Positions 30,202 through 39,218 of a stretch of DNA of 64,000 nucleotides are shown here, one piece after another. The DNA is taken from assembly GCA_041483675.1 (NCBI GenBank), contig JBGPGE010000006.1, positions 15,719 to 79,718 of the forward strand, in the 5' to 3' direction. Positions within the stretch are counted from its first letter, which is position 1; every line of letters starts with the position of its first letter. Origin of the DNA: 2-12-FULL-60-19 sp041483675. Its GTDB lineage: Bacteria; Desulfobacterota; Binatia; UBA9968. The notes under the pieces are model-generated. The model saw only the letters and a list, made by a program, of their open reading frames with translations, did no database searches and was not told the origin of the DNA. Position numbers and translations under genes: made by a program.

Positions 30202-32871
30202 ATGGCTGAACTCGCCGACGCCATAAGAAACATTCCCCTCTTTTCCGGCCTCTCGCGCGAAGACGTGGCGAAGGTCCTGGGCAAACTCGAGGAGAAGAGC
30301 TTCGCGGCGGGAACGACGATCTTTTCCCAGGGCGACAAGGGCGACGCCTTCTACATGGTGCATACCGGGGCGGTGGAAGTCGTGCTGCAAGGGGGCGGCG
30401 GCCGGTCGGAAATCATCGCCGTGCTGGGACCGCAGGACTGGTTCGGCGAGATGGCATTGCTCTCAGGCGAGCCGCGCTCCGCGACGATCGTTACGGTCAA
30501 AGACACGACGCTGTGGCGGCTCAGCCGCGAAGCCTGGGACGATCTCATCGAGAAGCATCCCACCTGGCTGCTTCACTTTTGCGCCACGCTGAGCAAGCGG
30601 CTCGCCCGCGTCGAGCAGCAGTACTCCAAAGGCCGGGACGCCTTCAACTCCCTGGCGGAGGACTTCTACGCCGCGGCCACGCCCGAAGAGCGGCGATTCT
30701 TTCGCCGCGCGGCTTTGCTCGTCTCCATCGAGCCTGGAAGCGCCGACTATCTGGTGGAAACGCAAGGGGCGAAACAATATCTCTCCGCCTTGGAAAAGAG
30801 CCGCTCGCCGCTGCTTCGCTCGCTCGAAGAGGGAAGGTACGAGCTGCACGGCTTCTTCCGCGACTTTCTGACGGAAAGACTTATCGCCGAAGAGGGCAAA
30901 GATGCCAGGCAGCGCCTTCACGCGGAGATCGCGGCGCGCCACGAAGCGCTCGGGATCTGGGCCTCCGCGATCCACCATCGAGTGGAGGCCAAGGATTGGT
31001 CCGGTGTCGCTCGTCTGGTGGCGACTCACGCGGCGGAGTTGCTTGACGGCTCGGCCCCCGCGGTAAAAGATGCCGTAGAAAAAATTCCGCCGGATCATTT
31101 TTTCACCGATCCCGGTCTGGTCCACATCAAGTCGAGGACGCTGGCTCACCTGGGGGATTTCGCGGGAGCGGTGAGAGTCTATACAGAGGTGCTGTCTCAA
31201 AGAGGCGCCGCCGCGCTGGAAAGCGAGGCCGTGGCGCGCTACCAGAGCATGGCCGACCGCTTTGTCGAGGAAAAAAAATACGCTCAGGCGCTCAACTGTC
31301 TCCGCAGCGCGCTCAACCTGTTGGACCAGGAGACGGCGGCGCTCTCCACCGGAGCCACCGGCGCCGTTTGGAGCAGGGAAAAGGTGGCCCGTGCGCCGAA
31401 GTCGGCGGCGCCGGCGACCGGGCAACGATTTAGCTGGCGCAGCGCCGTCGCATTTCTGGGCGGCCTCTATGCGCAGGGGTCGTTGGGAAAATGGTTCGGC
31501 GCGATTTCCGGTCTCGTCGTCTGGGCCTGGCTGTGGTTCTGGACGCCCGACATCGGCCTTGAGCCTGAGGCGACCAAACAACTCGGCCTGCTGAGCTTAA
31601 CGTTGATCTACTGGGTGTTCTGGGTTCTGCCCGACTACGGCGTCGCGCTCATTTTCGCTCTCGGTTTGATACTGACGAAATTAGCGACGCCGGAAATGGT
31701 GCTCGGCGGCTTCGCCAGCACCACATGGTTCATGACCCTGGGAGTTTTGGGCTTAGGGGCGGCGATTACCAGCTCGGGGCTGTTTTACCGTCTTTCGCTG
31801 CAGCTCGTCCGCCTTTTTCCTCTGAGTTACTATTGGCAGGTCTTCGCGCTGGGCATCATGGGAATCGTCGTGATGGCGCTGATCCCGCAGCAAAGCGCGC
31901 GCACCGCGATCATCAGCCAGATGCTCGTCAACCTCTCCGAGAGCCTGGGGTACAAAAACCCTTCCAAGGCGTCGACCGGCCTTTTTGCTGCCAGCTTCCT
32001 CGGCCTGGGGCAGTTGGGTTTTCTTTTTCTCACCGGCTCGACCACCAGCCTTATCGCCTGGGGACTCCTGCCCGTGGACGTCCGCGCCCAGTTTACCTGG
32101 GGCTATTGGTTTATCGCCGCCCTGCCGCCCACACTGGTCGTCGTCGCGGTGCTGTTGCTGAGCATCGTCTTTCTTTTTCGGCCCGAAGCTCAACCCGCCG
32201 TTTCTTATAGAATGGTCCAGACCCAGCTCGACGTTCTGGGGCCGCTGTCGCAGAAGGAGTGGATCACTTTGATCGTGCTGTTGTTCACGATGACCGGCTG
32301 GCTCACGATCTCCTACCACAAGATCGACGGCGCCTGGGTCGCGCTGATCGCGCTCTGCGTCCTGATCAACACGGGGGTGCTCGGCTGGGGAATGATCAAG
32401 AAGAGCATTGACTGGGAGCTGCTCATCTACATGGGCGCGACGCTGACCATCCCCGCCTTGCTCACTCGCGCGAAGATCGATCAGTGGTTGGTGGAATATA
32501 TCTCCCCTCTGCTGCTGCCCTTTATAGACAGCCCGGCGATCTCGTTCATCATCATCGCGCTCTTGAGCTACGCGCTGAAGCTGATCTTTACGAGCTTTCT
32601 CACGGTCGTCACGCTGTGCGTGGCGCTGATTCCGCTCTCGGTTGAAATGGAGATCAGCCCCTGGGTGATGGCGATGATCATCCTCATCGCGTCGGAGGTG
32701 TGGTTCTTCAAATTCCAGGTGGACTGGCACACGCTGGCCTACTCGACCAGCGAAGGAAAGGGCTTCGACTATTCGCTCATGTCGCGCGTCAACCCGTTCT
32801 ACGCGCTGGCTTACATCCTGGGCCTCATGGCCGCCATCCCCTACTGGAGATATCTGGGGCTGATAGGATAG
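30202..32871 (+). CDS. Cyclic-nucleotide-binding domain + helical arm + DASS-type transporter fusion
   Basis: An unusual 889-residue membrane protein. Residues about 8-130 are a cNMP-binding domain (IPLFSGLSREDVAKVL, GDAFYMVHTGAVEVVL, the phosphate cassette GEMALLSGEPRSATIVT). Residues about 145-395 are helical and resemble the MalT/STAND arm plus TPR-like repeats (YELHGFFRDFLTERLIAE, AVRVYTEVL, YAQALNCLRSALNLL). Residues about 410-889 hold about a dozen membrane helices of the DASS/SLC13 anion-transporter type, with GLGQLGFLFLTGSTTS and SEVWFFKFQVDW. DASS members carry di- and tricarboxylates or sulfate. Together this suggests anion transport gated by cAMP or cGMP, and a cyclase gene lies 1.2 kb downstream. 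GAAGGA lies just before the ATG. Confidence 0.82.
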   Translation: MAELADAIRNIPLFSGLSREDVAKVLGKLEEKSFAAGTTIFSQGDKGDAFYMVHTGAVEVVLQGGGGRSEIIAVLGPQDWFGEMALLSGEPRSATIVTVKDTTLWRLSREAWDDLIEKHPTWLLHFCATLSKRLARVEQQYSKGRDAFNSLAEDFYAAATPEERRFFRRAALLVSIEPGSADYLVETQGAKQYLSALEKSRSPLLRSLEEGRYELHGFFRDFLTERLIAEEGKDARQRLHAEIAARHEALGIWASAIHHRVEAKDWSGVARLVATHAAELLDGSAPAVKDAVEKIPPDHFFTDPGLVHIKSRTLAHLGDFAGAVRVYTEVLSQRGAAALESEAVARYQSMADRFVEEKKYAQALNCLRSALNLLDQETAALSTGATGAVWSREKVARAPKSAAPATGQRFSWRSAVAFLGGLYAQGSLGKWFGAISGLVVWAWLWFWTPDIGLEPEATKQLGLLSLTLIYWVFWVLPDYGVALIFALGLILTKLATPEMVLGGFASTTWFMTLGVLGLGAAITSSGLFYRLSLQLVRLFPLSYYWQVFALGIMGIVVMALIPQQSARTAIISQMLVNLSESLGYKNPSKASTGLFAASFLGLGQLGFLFLTGSTTSLIAWGLLPVDVRAQFTWGYWFIAALPPTLVVVAVLLLSIVFLFRPEAQPAVSYRMVQTQLDVLGPLSQKEWITLIVLLFTMTGWLTISYHKIDGAWVALIALCVLINTGVLGWGMIKKSIDWELLIYMGATLTIPALLTRAKIDQWLVEYISPLLLPFIDSPAISFIIIALLSYALKLIFTSFLTVVTLCVALIPLSVEMEISPWVMAMIILIASEVWFFKFQVDWHTLAYSTSEGKGFDYSLMSRVNPFYALAYILGLMAAIPYWRYLGLIG

Positions 32872-32872
32872 C

Positions 32873-32947
32873 GAGGACTGAGTGCTGAGTGCTGAGCTAT
32901 GAGTACTCCTCCCCAACTCAGTCCTCAGCACTCGTTACTCAGCACTG
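32873..32947. repeat. Inverted and direct repeat between convergent genes
   Basis: GAGGACTGAGT (32873-32883) pairs with ACTCAGTCCTC (32916-32926); GAGTGCTGAG also pairs with CTCAGCACTC (32924-32933), and AGTGCTGAG is itself repeated in tandem. It fills the 77-base gap between converging genes and could terminate both transcripts, though there is no T-tract. Confidence 0.65.
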
Positions 32948-32948
32948 G

Positions 32949-33902
32949 TTACGGTTTTTTCTTCAGCAGGAACTCCGACTCGCTATACTCCTCGGACGCC
33001 AAGTCTTTCAATCCGGTCTTTTCGTAAACCTCCGCCAGCAGAAAATGCAGCGTGGGCTCGTCGGGATCTTCGTTGACCGCATCGGTCAAAACCTCTCTCG
33101 CGTCGTAGTAAAGCTCGTTGGAAGAGAGCAATCCTGCCTTGAGGATTGCCTGGGTTGTTTTCGGCAGGCCGGCGGCATCCTGAAGCGCGGCCAGCTTTTG
33201 CTGCACCGCCTTGGCGTCGTCGGCAGGCAGGATTTTAAACGGAACTTTGTCGACGGGAAAGCCCTTCTTTTCGATCACCCACGCATACTCCACGCCGGGC
33301 TTTAAGCGCGGCGCCGAGGCGGGATATTTGAGCTGCGTCAGAGAAATGTTCTCCGCCGACCAGACCACGCCTTGCGGGCCGAAAACCCGGACAGTACCCG
33401 GCTGGCGTTCCATCCCCATCCACTGGAGCGTGGGCGAATCCGTCAGCACCTTGGTGTTACGGGGGCTGACCAGCACCGGCGGGCGCTTGCCGCCGCGCAC
33501 CGCGAGCGCAACGTACGATGGGGCTTTCTTCTTCCCCAGCAGCGCGCTGGCCGCGTCTTTTACGCCGCTCCCCAGCCCGCCCTTGGCATCGCCCGCCTTA
33601 ATTTCAAACGGAGAGTTTTTCTCGTTGATCGTGACCGTTTTCCCCCCATCGGTGAAAAGCACGACCGCGGCGGCGTCTTTGGATGCCTGGATCTGCGTCC
33701 CCACGTAGAGGGATTGCAGCATCCCCGGCTTCTCCCAGGTTTTCTTGCCCGGAAGTTGGATCTGTAGGTCGCCGCGATTGAGCTTGACCTCCGTAATCAC
33801 CGCCACGGCGTCCTGCGCCGCAGCGCGGGCGCCGAAGAGGATCACGGTTCCAAAGATAAAAATGAGGCAGAGTAGGTACGTGAAAAAATTCTTCATCTTC
33901 AT
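32949..33902 (-). CDS. Exported FecR-domain protein with C-terminal TPR-like repeats
   Basis: A 317-residue exported protein. Signal peptide at about 1-29 (LLCLIFIFGTVILFGARAAA). A FecR-like beta domain follows (VKLNRGDLQIQLPGK, LYVGTQIQASKDAAAVVLFTDGG, TVTINEKNSPFEI), then an Ig-like segment (SPTLQWMGMERQPGTVRVFG) and two helical TPR-like repeats at the end (about 260-317). Here FecR is uncoupled from any sigma factor; such proteins often accompany CHASE2 cyclases and CHAT proteins. AAGGAGGT stands just before the ATG. It is leftward, just downstream of the cyclase (34069-35952), with a repeat-filled gap between. Confidence 0.8.
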   Translation of the reverse strand: MKMKNFFTYLLCLIFIFGTVILFGARAAAQDAVAVITEVKLNRGDLQIQLPGKKTWEKPGMLQSLYVGTQIQASKDAAAVVLFTDGGKTVTINEKNSPFEIKAGDAKGGLGSGVKDAASALLGKKKAPSYVALAVRGGKRPPVLVSPRNTKVLTDSPTLQWMGMERQPGTVRVFGPQGVVWSAENISLTQLKYPASAPRLKPGVEYAWVIEKKGFPVDKVPFKILPADDAKAVQQKLAALQDAAGLPKTTQAILKAGLLSSNELYYDAREVLTDAVNEDPDEPTLHFLLAEVYEKTGLKDLASEEYSESEFLLKKKP

Positions 33903-33925
33903 GCTGACCTCCTTGCTTGCCCTTT

Positions 33926-34019
33926 CGTCATTCCCGTGAAAACGGGAATCCAGAGTCCTTCGAATCCCTGGACTCCCGCTGGAGCCTGCCCTCGACTACG
34001 ATCGGGGGCGGGAGTGACA
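33926..34019. repeat. Family A repeats (two units)
   Basis: TTCCCGTGAAAACGGGAA hairpin with GTCA/CCAG flanks at 33926-33953, then a longer unit 33965-34019 with CTGGACTCCCGC...GCGGGAGTGACAAT ends around CTCGACTACGATCGGGGG. They sit between the cyclase stop and the FecR-type gene start. Confidence 0.7.
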
Positions 34020-34068
34020 ATTCTCTCTTTCCATTAAGAGTTCGGCTTCGATCATCTTCAAAAGGATA

Positions 34069-35952
34069 CTAGGCCGCTTTCTCCGTTCCCAATACCTCAA
34101 ACACTTCGACCGCTTTCTCTCTTCCTTTAACCTTCACCTCTCCCTTGCTTTCCACTTTGAACTTCCCGTTCAGCCGCTCCACGGTTTCGCGCGTGATGAG
34201 GATCGAGGTGGAAAATTCTTTGTTGAGCCCTTCGACTCTGGAGCCTGTGTTGACCGTGTCGCCGGTCACGCCGAATTTCTTTCGCGCCCCCGAGCCGACG
34301 ATCCCTGCGATGACTTCGCCGGAATGGACGCCGACACCGATCTCCAGGCGTGGAATACCCCTTTTCTGCCAAGTTACATTGAGCCTGTCAAGCTCGGCCT
34401 GCGCCTCCAGCGCCGTCGCCACCGCGTTTGCCGCGTGGTCGGGATCGTCCTTGTGCGCGCCGAAAGCGGCCAGCACCGCGTCGCCGATAAAGTCCACGAT
34501 GCATCCCTGATGGCTCTTGATGACTTTGCTCATCATGGCAAACAGCTCGTTCAAGATAGCGACGACGGTCTCGGGCGTCCTGCCCTCGCAGAGCGTCGTG
34601 TAGTTTCTGACATCGGTGAAAAAGACCGTCGCTTGCCGCGTCTGCCCGCTGAGCGTCTCCTCCTGATCGACGATTTGATTCGCCACCTCGTAGTCCACGT
34701 ATTGGCCGAGGGAACGCCGGACATGGCGGGCCTCCAGATAGTCGGCGATCGTGGCGCCCCAGCGAATGGCGAGCAGCGGAGTCACGAAGTCCACCCAGAT
34801 ACCGAGTCGCGCGAACGCCAGATAGCTTAGGGGAATCAGCAGCAGCGGGATGGCGGTGAGAGAGACAACGGTCGCCACCATCGGGCGGAACAACGTGAGC
34901 AGCAGGCTCATCGTCAGGGCAAAGACGAGCGAGAGCGACAGCCCGACCCAGCGTTGCGCCGTCTGGATCTGCGAGCGCGAGAGAATCGTGTGGATGATGT
35001 TGGCGTGGATCTCCACGCCGCTCATCAGCCCTCTGGGCGTTGGAAAAAAGTCGCGGCTGTCGCCGAAGCTCGCGCCGATGAGCACGATCTTGCCGCGAAA
35101 CGGATTGTCCCCCGCCAGCGGGACCTTGAGCTTGGAGAGCTGGAAGACCGGATCGCTGGGGATCGCCGTGAAACTCCCCTGAGCGCCGGCGAAATTGATC
35201 TTCCAATGCTCGTCGACCTGAAACGAAAGCGGCGTCGGCTGGGGGAGGAGCTTGCCCTGGAACTTATCCCACTCGGGCAGAGGCAGCGTGACCCGCTCCG
35301 CCCGGTTCATTATGACCTCCAGCCGCGCGGCGTCGTATCCCGCGTAGCGGGCGAGGACGGCGAGCGCGAGCGAAGGCAGGATCTTTCCGTCGCTCCCCCT
35401 CACGGCCAGAGGCAACCGGCGGGCCAGTCCGTCCGAGTCGATCGCCGCGTTGGCAAAGCCGGAAACTACCGAGAGCTTGGGACTGAAAAACGGCGAGTGC
35501 GTGTAGAGCATATCACCGCTCACCTCTTTGTCCGGCCTGATGAGATAGACCGGCACGACTTTGCTGAGGCCGTTTTCCGAGGCGTTCTGGATGGCCTTGA
35601 TTAGCGCTTCGTCCTCGCGCGGGTCGGTCTTCACTTTGAACTCGATGTCGACGCCGATGACTTTGGCCCCGCTTTTGTTAAGCGTGTCGATCAGCCCGGC
35701 GATGTAGGCGCGCGGCAGAGGCTGTTTTTCCCTCAGGTTATAAAAGGCCCGATCGTCGATGTTCACTAAAACGATTTCCGGCGAGCGGACTCTCCCGCGC
35801 AGCCACAGCAGCGCGTCCAGCGCCTTGGCCTCGAACCCTTCGAGGAAGCCCATGTAGGAGACGAGCGAAGTGACGAGGCAGACGGAAAATCCGAGCACCA
35901 GGGATTTGTAGAACCGCCGCTTTCTTCGCTTGAGGATTTCGACGATGAGCAT
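34069..35952 (-). CDS. CHASE2-domain adenylate/guanylate cyclase (class III)
   Basis: A membrane receptor cyclase. One N-terminal helix (about 14-34), then a periplasmic CHASE2 sensor (about 35-330; ALLWLRGRVRSPEIVLVNIDD, AYIAGLIDTLNKSGAKVIGVDIEF, FRGKIVLIGASFGDSRDFFPTP), three more helices (about 335-405), and a catalytic domain from about 440. Metal Asp are D447 (FFTDVRN) and D491 (FIGDAVLAAFG); the transition-state pair is N568 and R572 in GDTVNTGSR. The domain looks active; ATP versus GTP preference is not clear. An open frame extends to 36276, but that overlaps the divergent gene, and the ATG at 35952 leads into the membrane helix. Its product could act on the cNMP-binding transporter at 30202-32871. 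Confidence 0.9.
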   Translation of the reverse strand: MLIVEILKRRKRRFYKSLVLGFSVCLVTSLVSYMGFLEGFEAKALDALLWLRGRVRSPEIVLVNIDDRAFYNLREKQPLPRAYIAGLIDTLNKSGAKVIGVDIEFKVKTDPREDEALIKAIQNASENGLSKVVPVYLIRPDKEVSGDMLYTHSPFFSPKLSVVSGFANAAIDSDGLARRLPLAVRGSDGKILPSLALAVLARYAGYDAARLEVIMNRAERVTLPLPEWDKFQGKLLPQPTPLSFQVDEHWKINFAGAQGSFTAIPSDPVFQLSKLKVPLAGDNPFRGKIVLIGASFGDSRDFFPTPRGLMSGVEIHANIIHTILSRSQIQTAQRWVGLSLSLVFALTMSLLLTLFRPMVATVVSLTAIPLLLIPLSYLAFARLGIWVDFVTPLLAIRWGATIADYLEARHVRRSLGQYVDYEVANQIVDQEETLSGQTRQATVFFTDVRNYTTLCEGRTPETVVAILNELFAMMSKVIKSHQGCIVDFIGDAVLAAFGAHKDDPDHAANAVATALEAQAELDRLNVTWQKRGIPRLEIGVGVHSGEVIAGIVGSGARKKFGVTGDTVNTGSRVEGLNKEFSTSILITRETVERLNGKFKVESKGEVKVKGREKAVEVFEVLGTEKAA

Positions 35953-36094
35953 GATGATCGTACGGCCCCCGCGTGAGGGTATAGACAGACGCTCCAAGGT
36001 AGAGATATCATATTCGAGTGACGCTGGCTTGAGCAAACGGTTCAGTATGTGGCAAGAAGGTGAGCAACTGTAGGGGCTGTGCGAGAGCGCCACC

Positions 36095-39000
36095 ATGACA
36101 AACCGACGGAGATTTGCTATGCCTCCGGCTTCCGCCTTTTGGACCGCGATTGTAGCAATTGTACTGTCCTTCGGAACGGCCTTTCCTGCCGAAAGTCCGC
36201 AAGCTTCGAAGTTGCGAGCGGTTCTCGATGCCCCGCCGCCGGACCCTAATGCCACGCCGAAGGCGGAATTGCTCAAGATTTATCTGGAACGCGCTCGGGC
36301 CGCCGGTGCCCTCGGCGACGCCGACCGGCAGATCCGAGAGCTCAACGATGGCATTCGTGTGGTTGGCCCTAAAGATCCCCTGTCGTATCTACTTTACGAC
36401 TTGGCGGGACGGACGCTTGTTGAAACCGGTGATTTCCCGGCGGGGAGAAGCATGCGTGAAAATGCCCTCCAAGTCACCAACGACCGCGGCAATAAATTTT
36501 ATCAAGCAAACTTCCTGGCGGGAGTCGCGGTGCGCTTGTTTGACAAAGAAGCGGCGAAAAAATATCTCGCCACGGCGGAAGAATTATTCGCCGCGGTCAG
36601 AGCGAACAACCGCGACTGGCCGCAGTTTCGCGACCTCTGGGACGCTGTCCTCAGCGATGCCAAAGGTAACGTGAACAGCATGCTTGGCCACCTCAAAGAG
36701 GCCGAAGCGGACTACCGTACCTGCGTCACGTCGATCCGTTCTTATCTCGAAAAGGTTCGCAAGGGCGCCGATGGTATATGGTACCCCTATCTGCCTCGAT
36801 GTCTGAGCCGGGCGATGGCGCACGCCGCCATGGTCGGCAAAGTCCGCGAAGCGGCGGCCTATATCAACGACGCGCGCGACGCAGCGCGCCTTCTCGCCCA
36901 GACCCAACAGCGCGATAATTTCGAAGCGGCCACGGTCGCGTTTCCGATCGCCCGCGTCTATTTGGAACAAGGACTGATTCGCGAAGCGACGGGCCTGCTC
37001 GAAAGTGCGATCGCCCAGCTGCAGAAAGCGCCCGGCGGCGAAGCCGGCATTGGGGTCTCCGACATGCGCTATCTGTTGGCGGAAAGCGAGATGGCCCAGG
37101 GCAATTGGCTCAAGGCGGACGAGATATTCAAGGCCTGGCGCGATGGCCTCCGCTTGAACAAGCAACAGGTCGCTCTGACCGGAACCATCTCCCCCGAGTG
37201 GGGCTACGTCATGCTGCGGCTGGGTCGTGTTCAAGAAGGTCTCAAAATGATCGCCGCAGTTGTCAAATTCCGAGAAAGCTACGTTGACGAAGGATCGGTC
37301 CGGCTCTGGGAAGGCCGGGCATTTCACGCCCTCGGCCTCGGCGCGGCCGGGCAAAGAGACGCGGCGGTTAAGACGCTTGCGGCGGCGATACCGAAAATCT
37401 TAGTGCTGCGCACGGACAAGAACACCTCCGCCGAGCACGGCTATTTATCGACGGCGCGGCTCAATTGGTTCTTGGACGGTTACATCGCGCTCTTGGCGGA
37501 CATGCATCAGAAAGGATCGCGTCTCGAAGGCATCGATCCCGCCAACGAAGCTTTTCAGATGGCGGATGCGGCGCGCGGCAGTAAAGTTCAGAAGGCGCTC
37601 TCGGCGGCGATTATCCGCGCCAACAGCAGCGACCCGGAGTCCGCGGCGGTAATGCGCCGCGCGCAGGACTTGGAACATGCCGTTAGGGTCGCCTCCGAAT
37701 CGCTCACCATACTTCAAAGCGCGGCGAACAGTCCGGAAAAAGCGCCGTCAGTCGCCCAGGCGCAAGCCGAGCTGGTCCGTTTGCGCCAAGAAAATGAAAA
37801 GGCCCAAGCGGAACTGCGGCTTAAGATGCCCAACTACACCGAGCTTATGGAGCCCAAAGCGCTGACGATTGCCGATGCGCAGAAGCTATTGCGTGCGGAT
37901 GAAGCGCTGATTTCTTTTTATACGACGCAAGACAAGACGCTGGTCTGGGCGATGACGGCAAAGGGACAGCCTGCATTTAGCGTTGTCGATTTGCCGCAGG
38001 CATCGCTGGTTGAGATCGTCGCCAAGCTGCGAAAATCCCTCGATCCCAGCGACGTCGATATCAACAACCTGCCGAGCTTCGATTACGACACCGCTTACGA
38101 TCTCTATCGAAAACTACTGGCGCCCGTGGAACCTGGCTGGAAAGGCGCCAGGGAGTTGATCATCGTTTCGCACGGAGCTTTGAGCGAGCTGCCGCTTTCG
38201 GTGCTCGTCACAACTCCTTTCAAGCCGAAGAAGGCCAGCCAGAGCGCCATACCATTCGCGGAACACGCCGATGCGCCGTGGCTGCTCAAGCAGGCGGCGA
38301 TTTCCTATCTGCCGTCCCTTAGCGCCTTGTCCAGTCTCAGAACCACGCCGTCGCAACCGGCGGCGAAAAGTTTTATCGGTTTCGGCGATCCGCTGTTCAA
38401 AGAGATTCGGCAATCGGGCGGATCGTCTGCGAAAGTAGCATCGCGCGGAATCGTTCGGCGCAATGCGACGGCGCCGGGAGCGCTGGCTAATGCAGCCCAA
38501 CTCCAGCGGCGGTCGAGCAACCTCGAACTGCTCGAACCCTTACCCGACACCTCGGAAGAAGTGCGCGAGATCGCCAGGATTCTCCGCGCCGACGAAGAGA
38601 AAGACGTCAATCTTGGGCAGCGTGCATCGGAGAAACTGGTAAAAAGCACGGATCTTTCCCAGTACCGCGTCGTGATGTTTGCAACTCATGGACTCGTTGC
38701 CGGTGAACTACCCGAGCTGACCCAACCGGCGTTGGCGCTCAGCAATCCCAACTTTACTAATGAAAAGGACGACGGGCTGCTGACCCTCGCGGAAATACTC
38801 GACCTGAAACTGCGCGCAGATTGGGTCGTGCTATCGGCGTGTAATACCGCGTCGGCGGATGGGCAAGCATCGGAAGCCGTCTCCGGTCTTGGCCGCGCTT
38901 TCTTCTTCGCCGGAGCGAAGGCATTATTGGTATCGCATTGGCCCGTGGAAACGGTTTCGGCGAAGCTACTGACGACGGAATTATTCAAGCGCCAGTCGGC

Positions 39001-39148
39001 GAACGCCAAGCTCGGCAGGGCCCAAGCGGTGCGCGAAGCCTCGCTCGCGGTCATGCAGCAATCGGCGAAACCCGACCGCGGCCAGCCCTACAGCTACGCC
39101 CATCCCATGTTCTGGGCGCCTTTCGTGATCGTCGGCGACGGCGGCTGA
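36095..39148 (+). CDS. Exported TPR-CHAT protein, putative caspase-like protease
   Basis: A 1017-residue protein: signal peptide (about 10-32; AFWTAIVAIVLSFGTAFPAES, preceded by NRRRF, reminiscent of a Tat motif), TPR-like helical repeats (about 45-560), then a CHAT domain. The presumed catalytic dyad is H865 (MFATHGLVAG) and C916 (VVLSACNTAS), both intact. CHAT is a caspase-HetF-associated protease fold. ATG at 36095, or ATG at 36119, which has GGAGA ahead. It is divergent from the CHASE2 cyclase with 142 bases between, so the two probably share a control region. Export of a CHAT protein implies periplasmic substrates. Confidence 0.86.
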   Translation: MTNRRRFAMPPASAFWTAIVAIVLSFGTAFPAESPQASKLRAVLDAPPPDPNATPKAELLKIYLERARAAGALGDADRQIRELNDGIRVVGPKDPLSYLLYDLAGRTLVETGDFPAGRSMRENALQVTNDRGNKFYQANFLAGVAVRLFDKEAAKKYLATAEELFAAVRANNRDWPQFRDLWDAVLSDAKGNVNSMLGHLKEAEADYRTCVTSIRSYLEKVRKGADGIWYPYLPRCLSRAMAHAAMVGKVREAAAYINDARDAARLLAQTQQRDNFEAATVAFPIARVYLEQGLIREATGLLESAIAQLQKAPGGEAGIGVSDMRYLLAESEMAQGNWLKADEIFKAWRDGLRLNKQQVALTGTISPEWGYVMLRLGRVQEGLKMIAAVVKFRESYVDEGSVRLWEGRAFHALGLGAAGQRDAAVKTLAAAIPKILVLRTDKNTSAEHGYLSTARLNWFLDGYIALLADMHQKGSRLEGIDPANEAFQMADAARGSKVQKALSAAIIRANSSDPESAAVMRRAQDLEHAVRVASESLTILQSAANSPEKAPSVAQAQAELVRLRQENEKAQAELRLKMPNYTELMEPKALTIADAQKLLRADEALISFYTTQDKTLVWAMTAKGQPAFSVVDLPQASLVEIVAKLRKSLDPSDVDINNLPSFDYDTAYDLYRKLLAPVEPGWKGARELIIVSHGALSELPLSVLVTTPFKPKKASQSAIPFAEHADAPWLLKQAAISYLPSLSALSSLRTTPSQPAAKSFIGFGDPLFKEIRQSGGSSAKVASRGIVRRNATAPGALANAAQLQRRSSNLELLEPLPDTSEEVREIARILRADEEKDVNLGQRASEKLVKSTDLSQYRVVMFATHGLVAGELPELTQPALALSNPNFTNEKDDGLLTLAEILDLKLRADWVVLSACNTASADGQASEAVSGLGRAFFFAGAKALLVSHWPVETVSAKLLTTELFKRQSANAKLGRAQAVREASLAVMQQSAKPDRGQPYSYAHPMFWAPFVIVGDGG

Positions 39149-39218
39149 GCGTGAAGCCGATCGGAGAATCGACACGTCGGCTCTGCGGTCGCTCCGTGTG
39201 TTGGCAGGCGCCCCGTCT

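Noticed and set aside
31753..32931. 392-codon leftward frame opposite the transporter
   Set aside because: His/Arg/Asp/Gln-rich shadow of a membrane-protein gene in GC-rich DNA; no domain.
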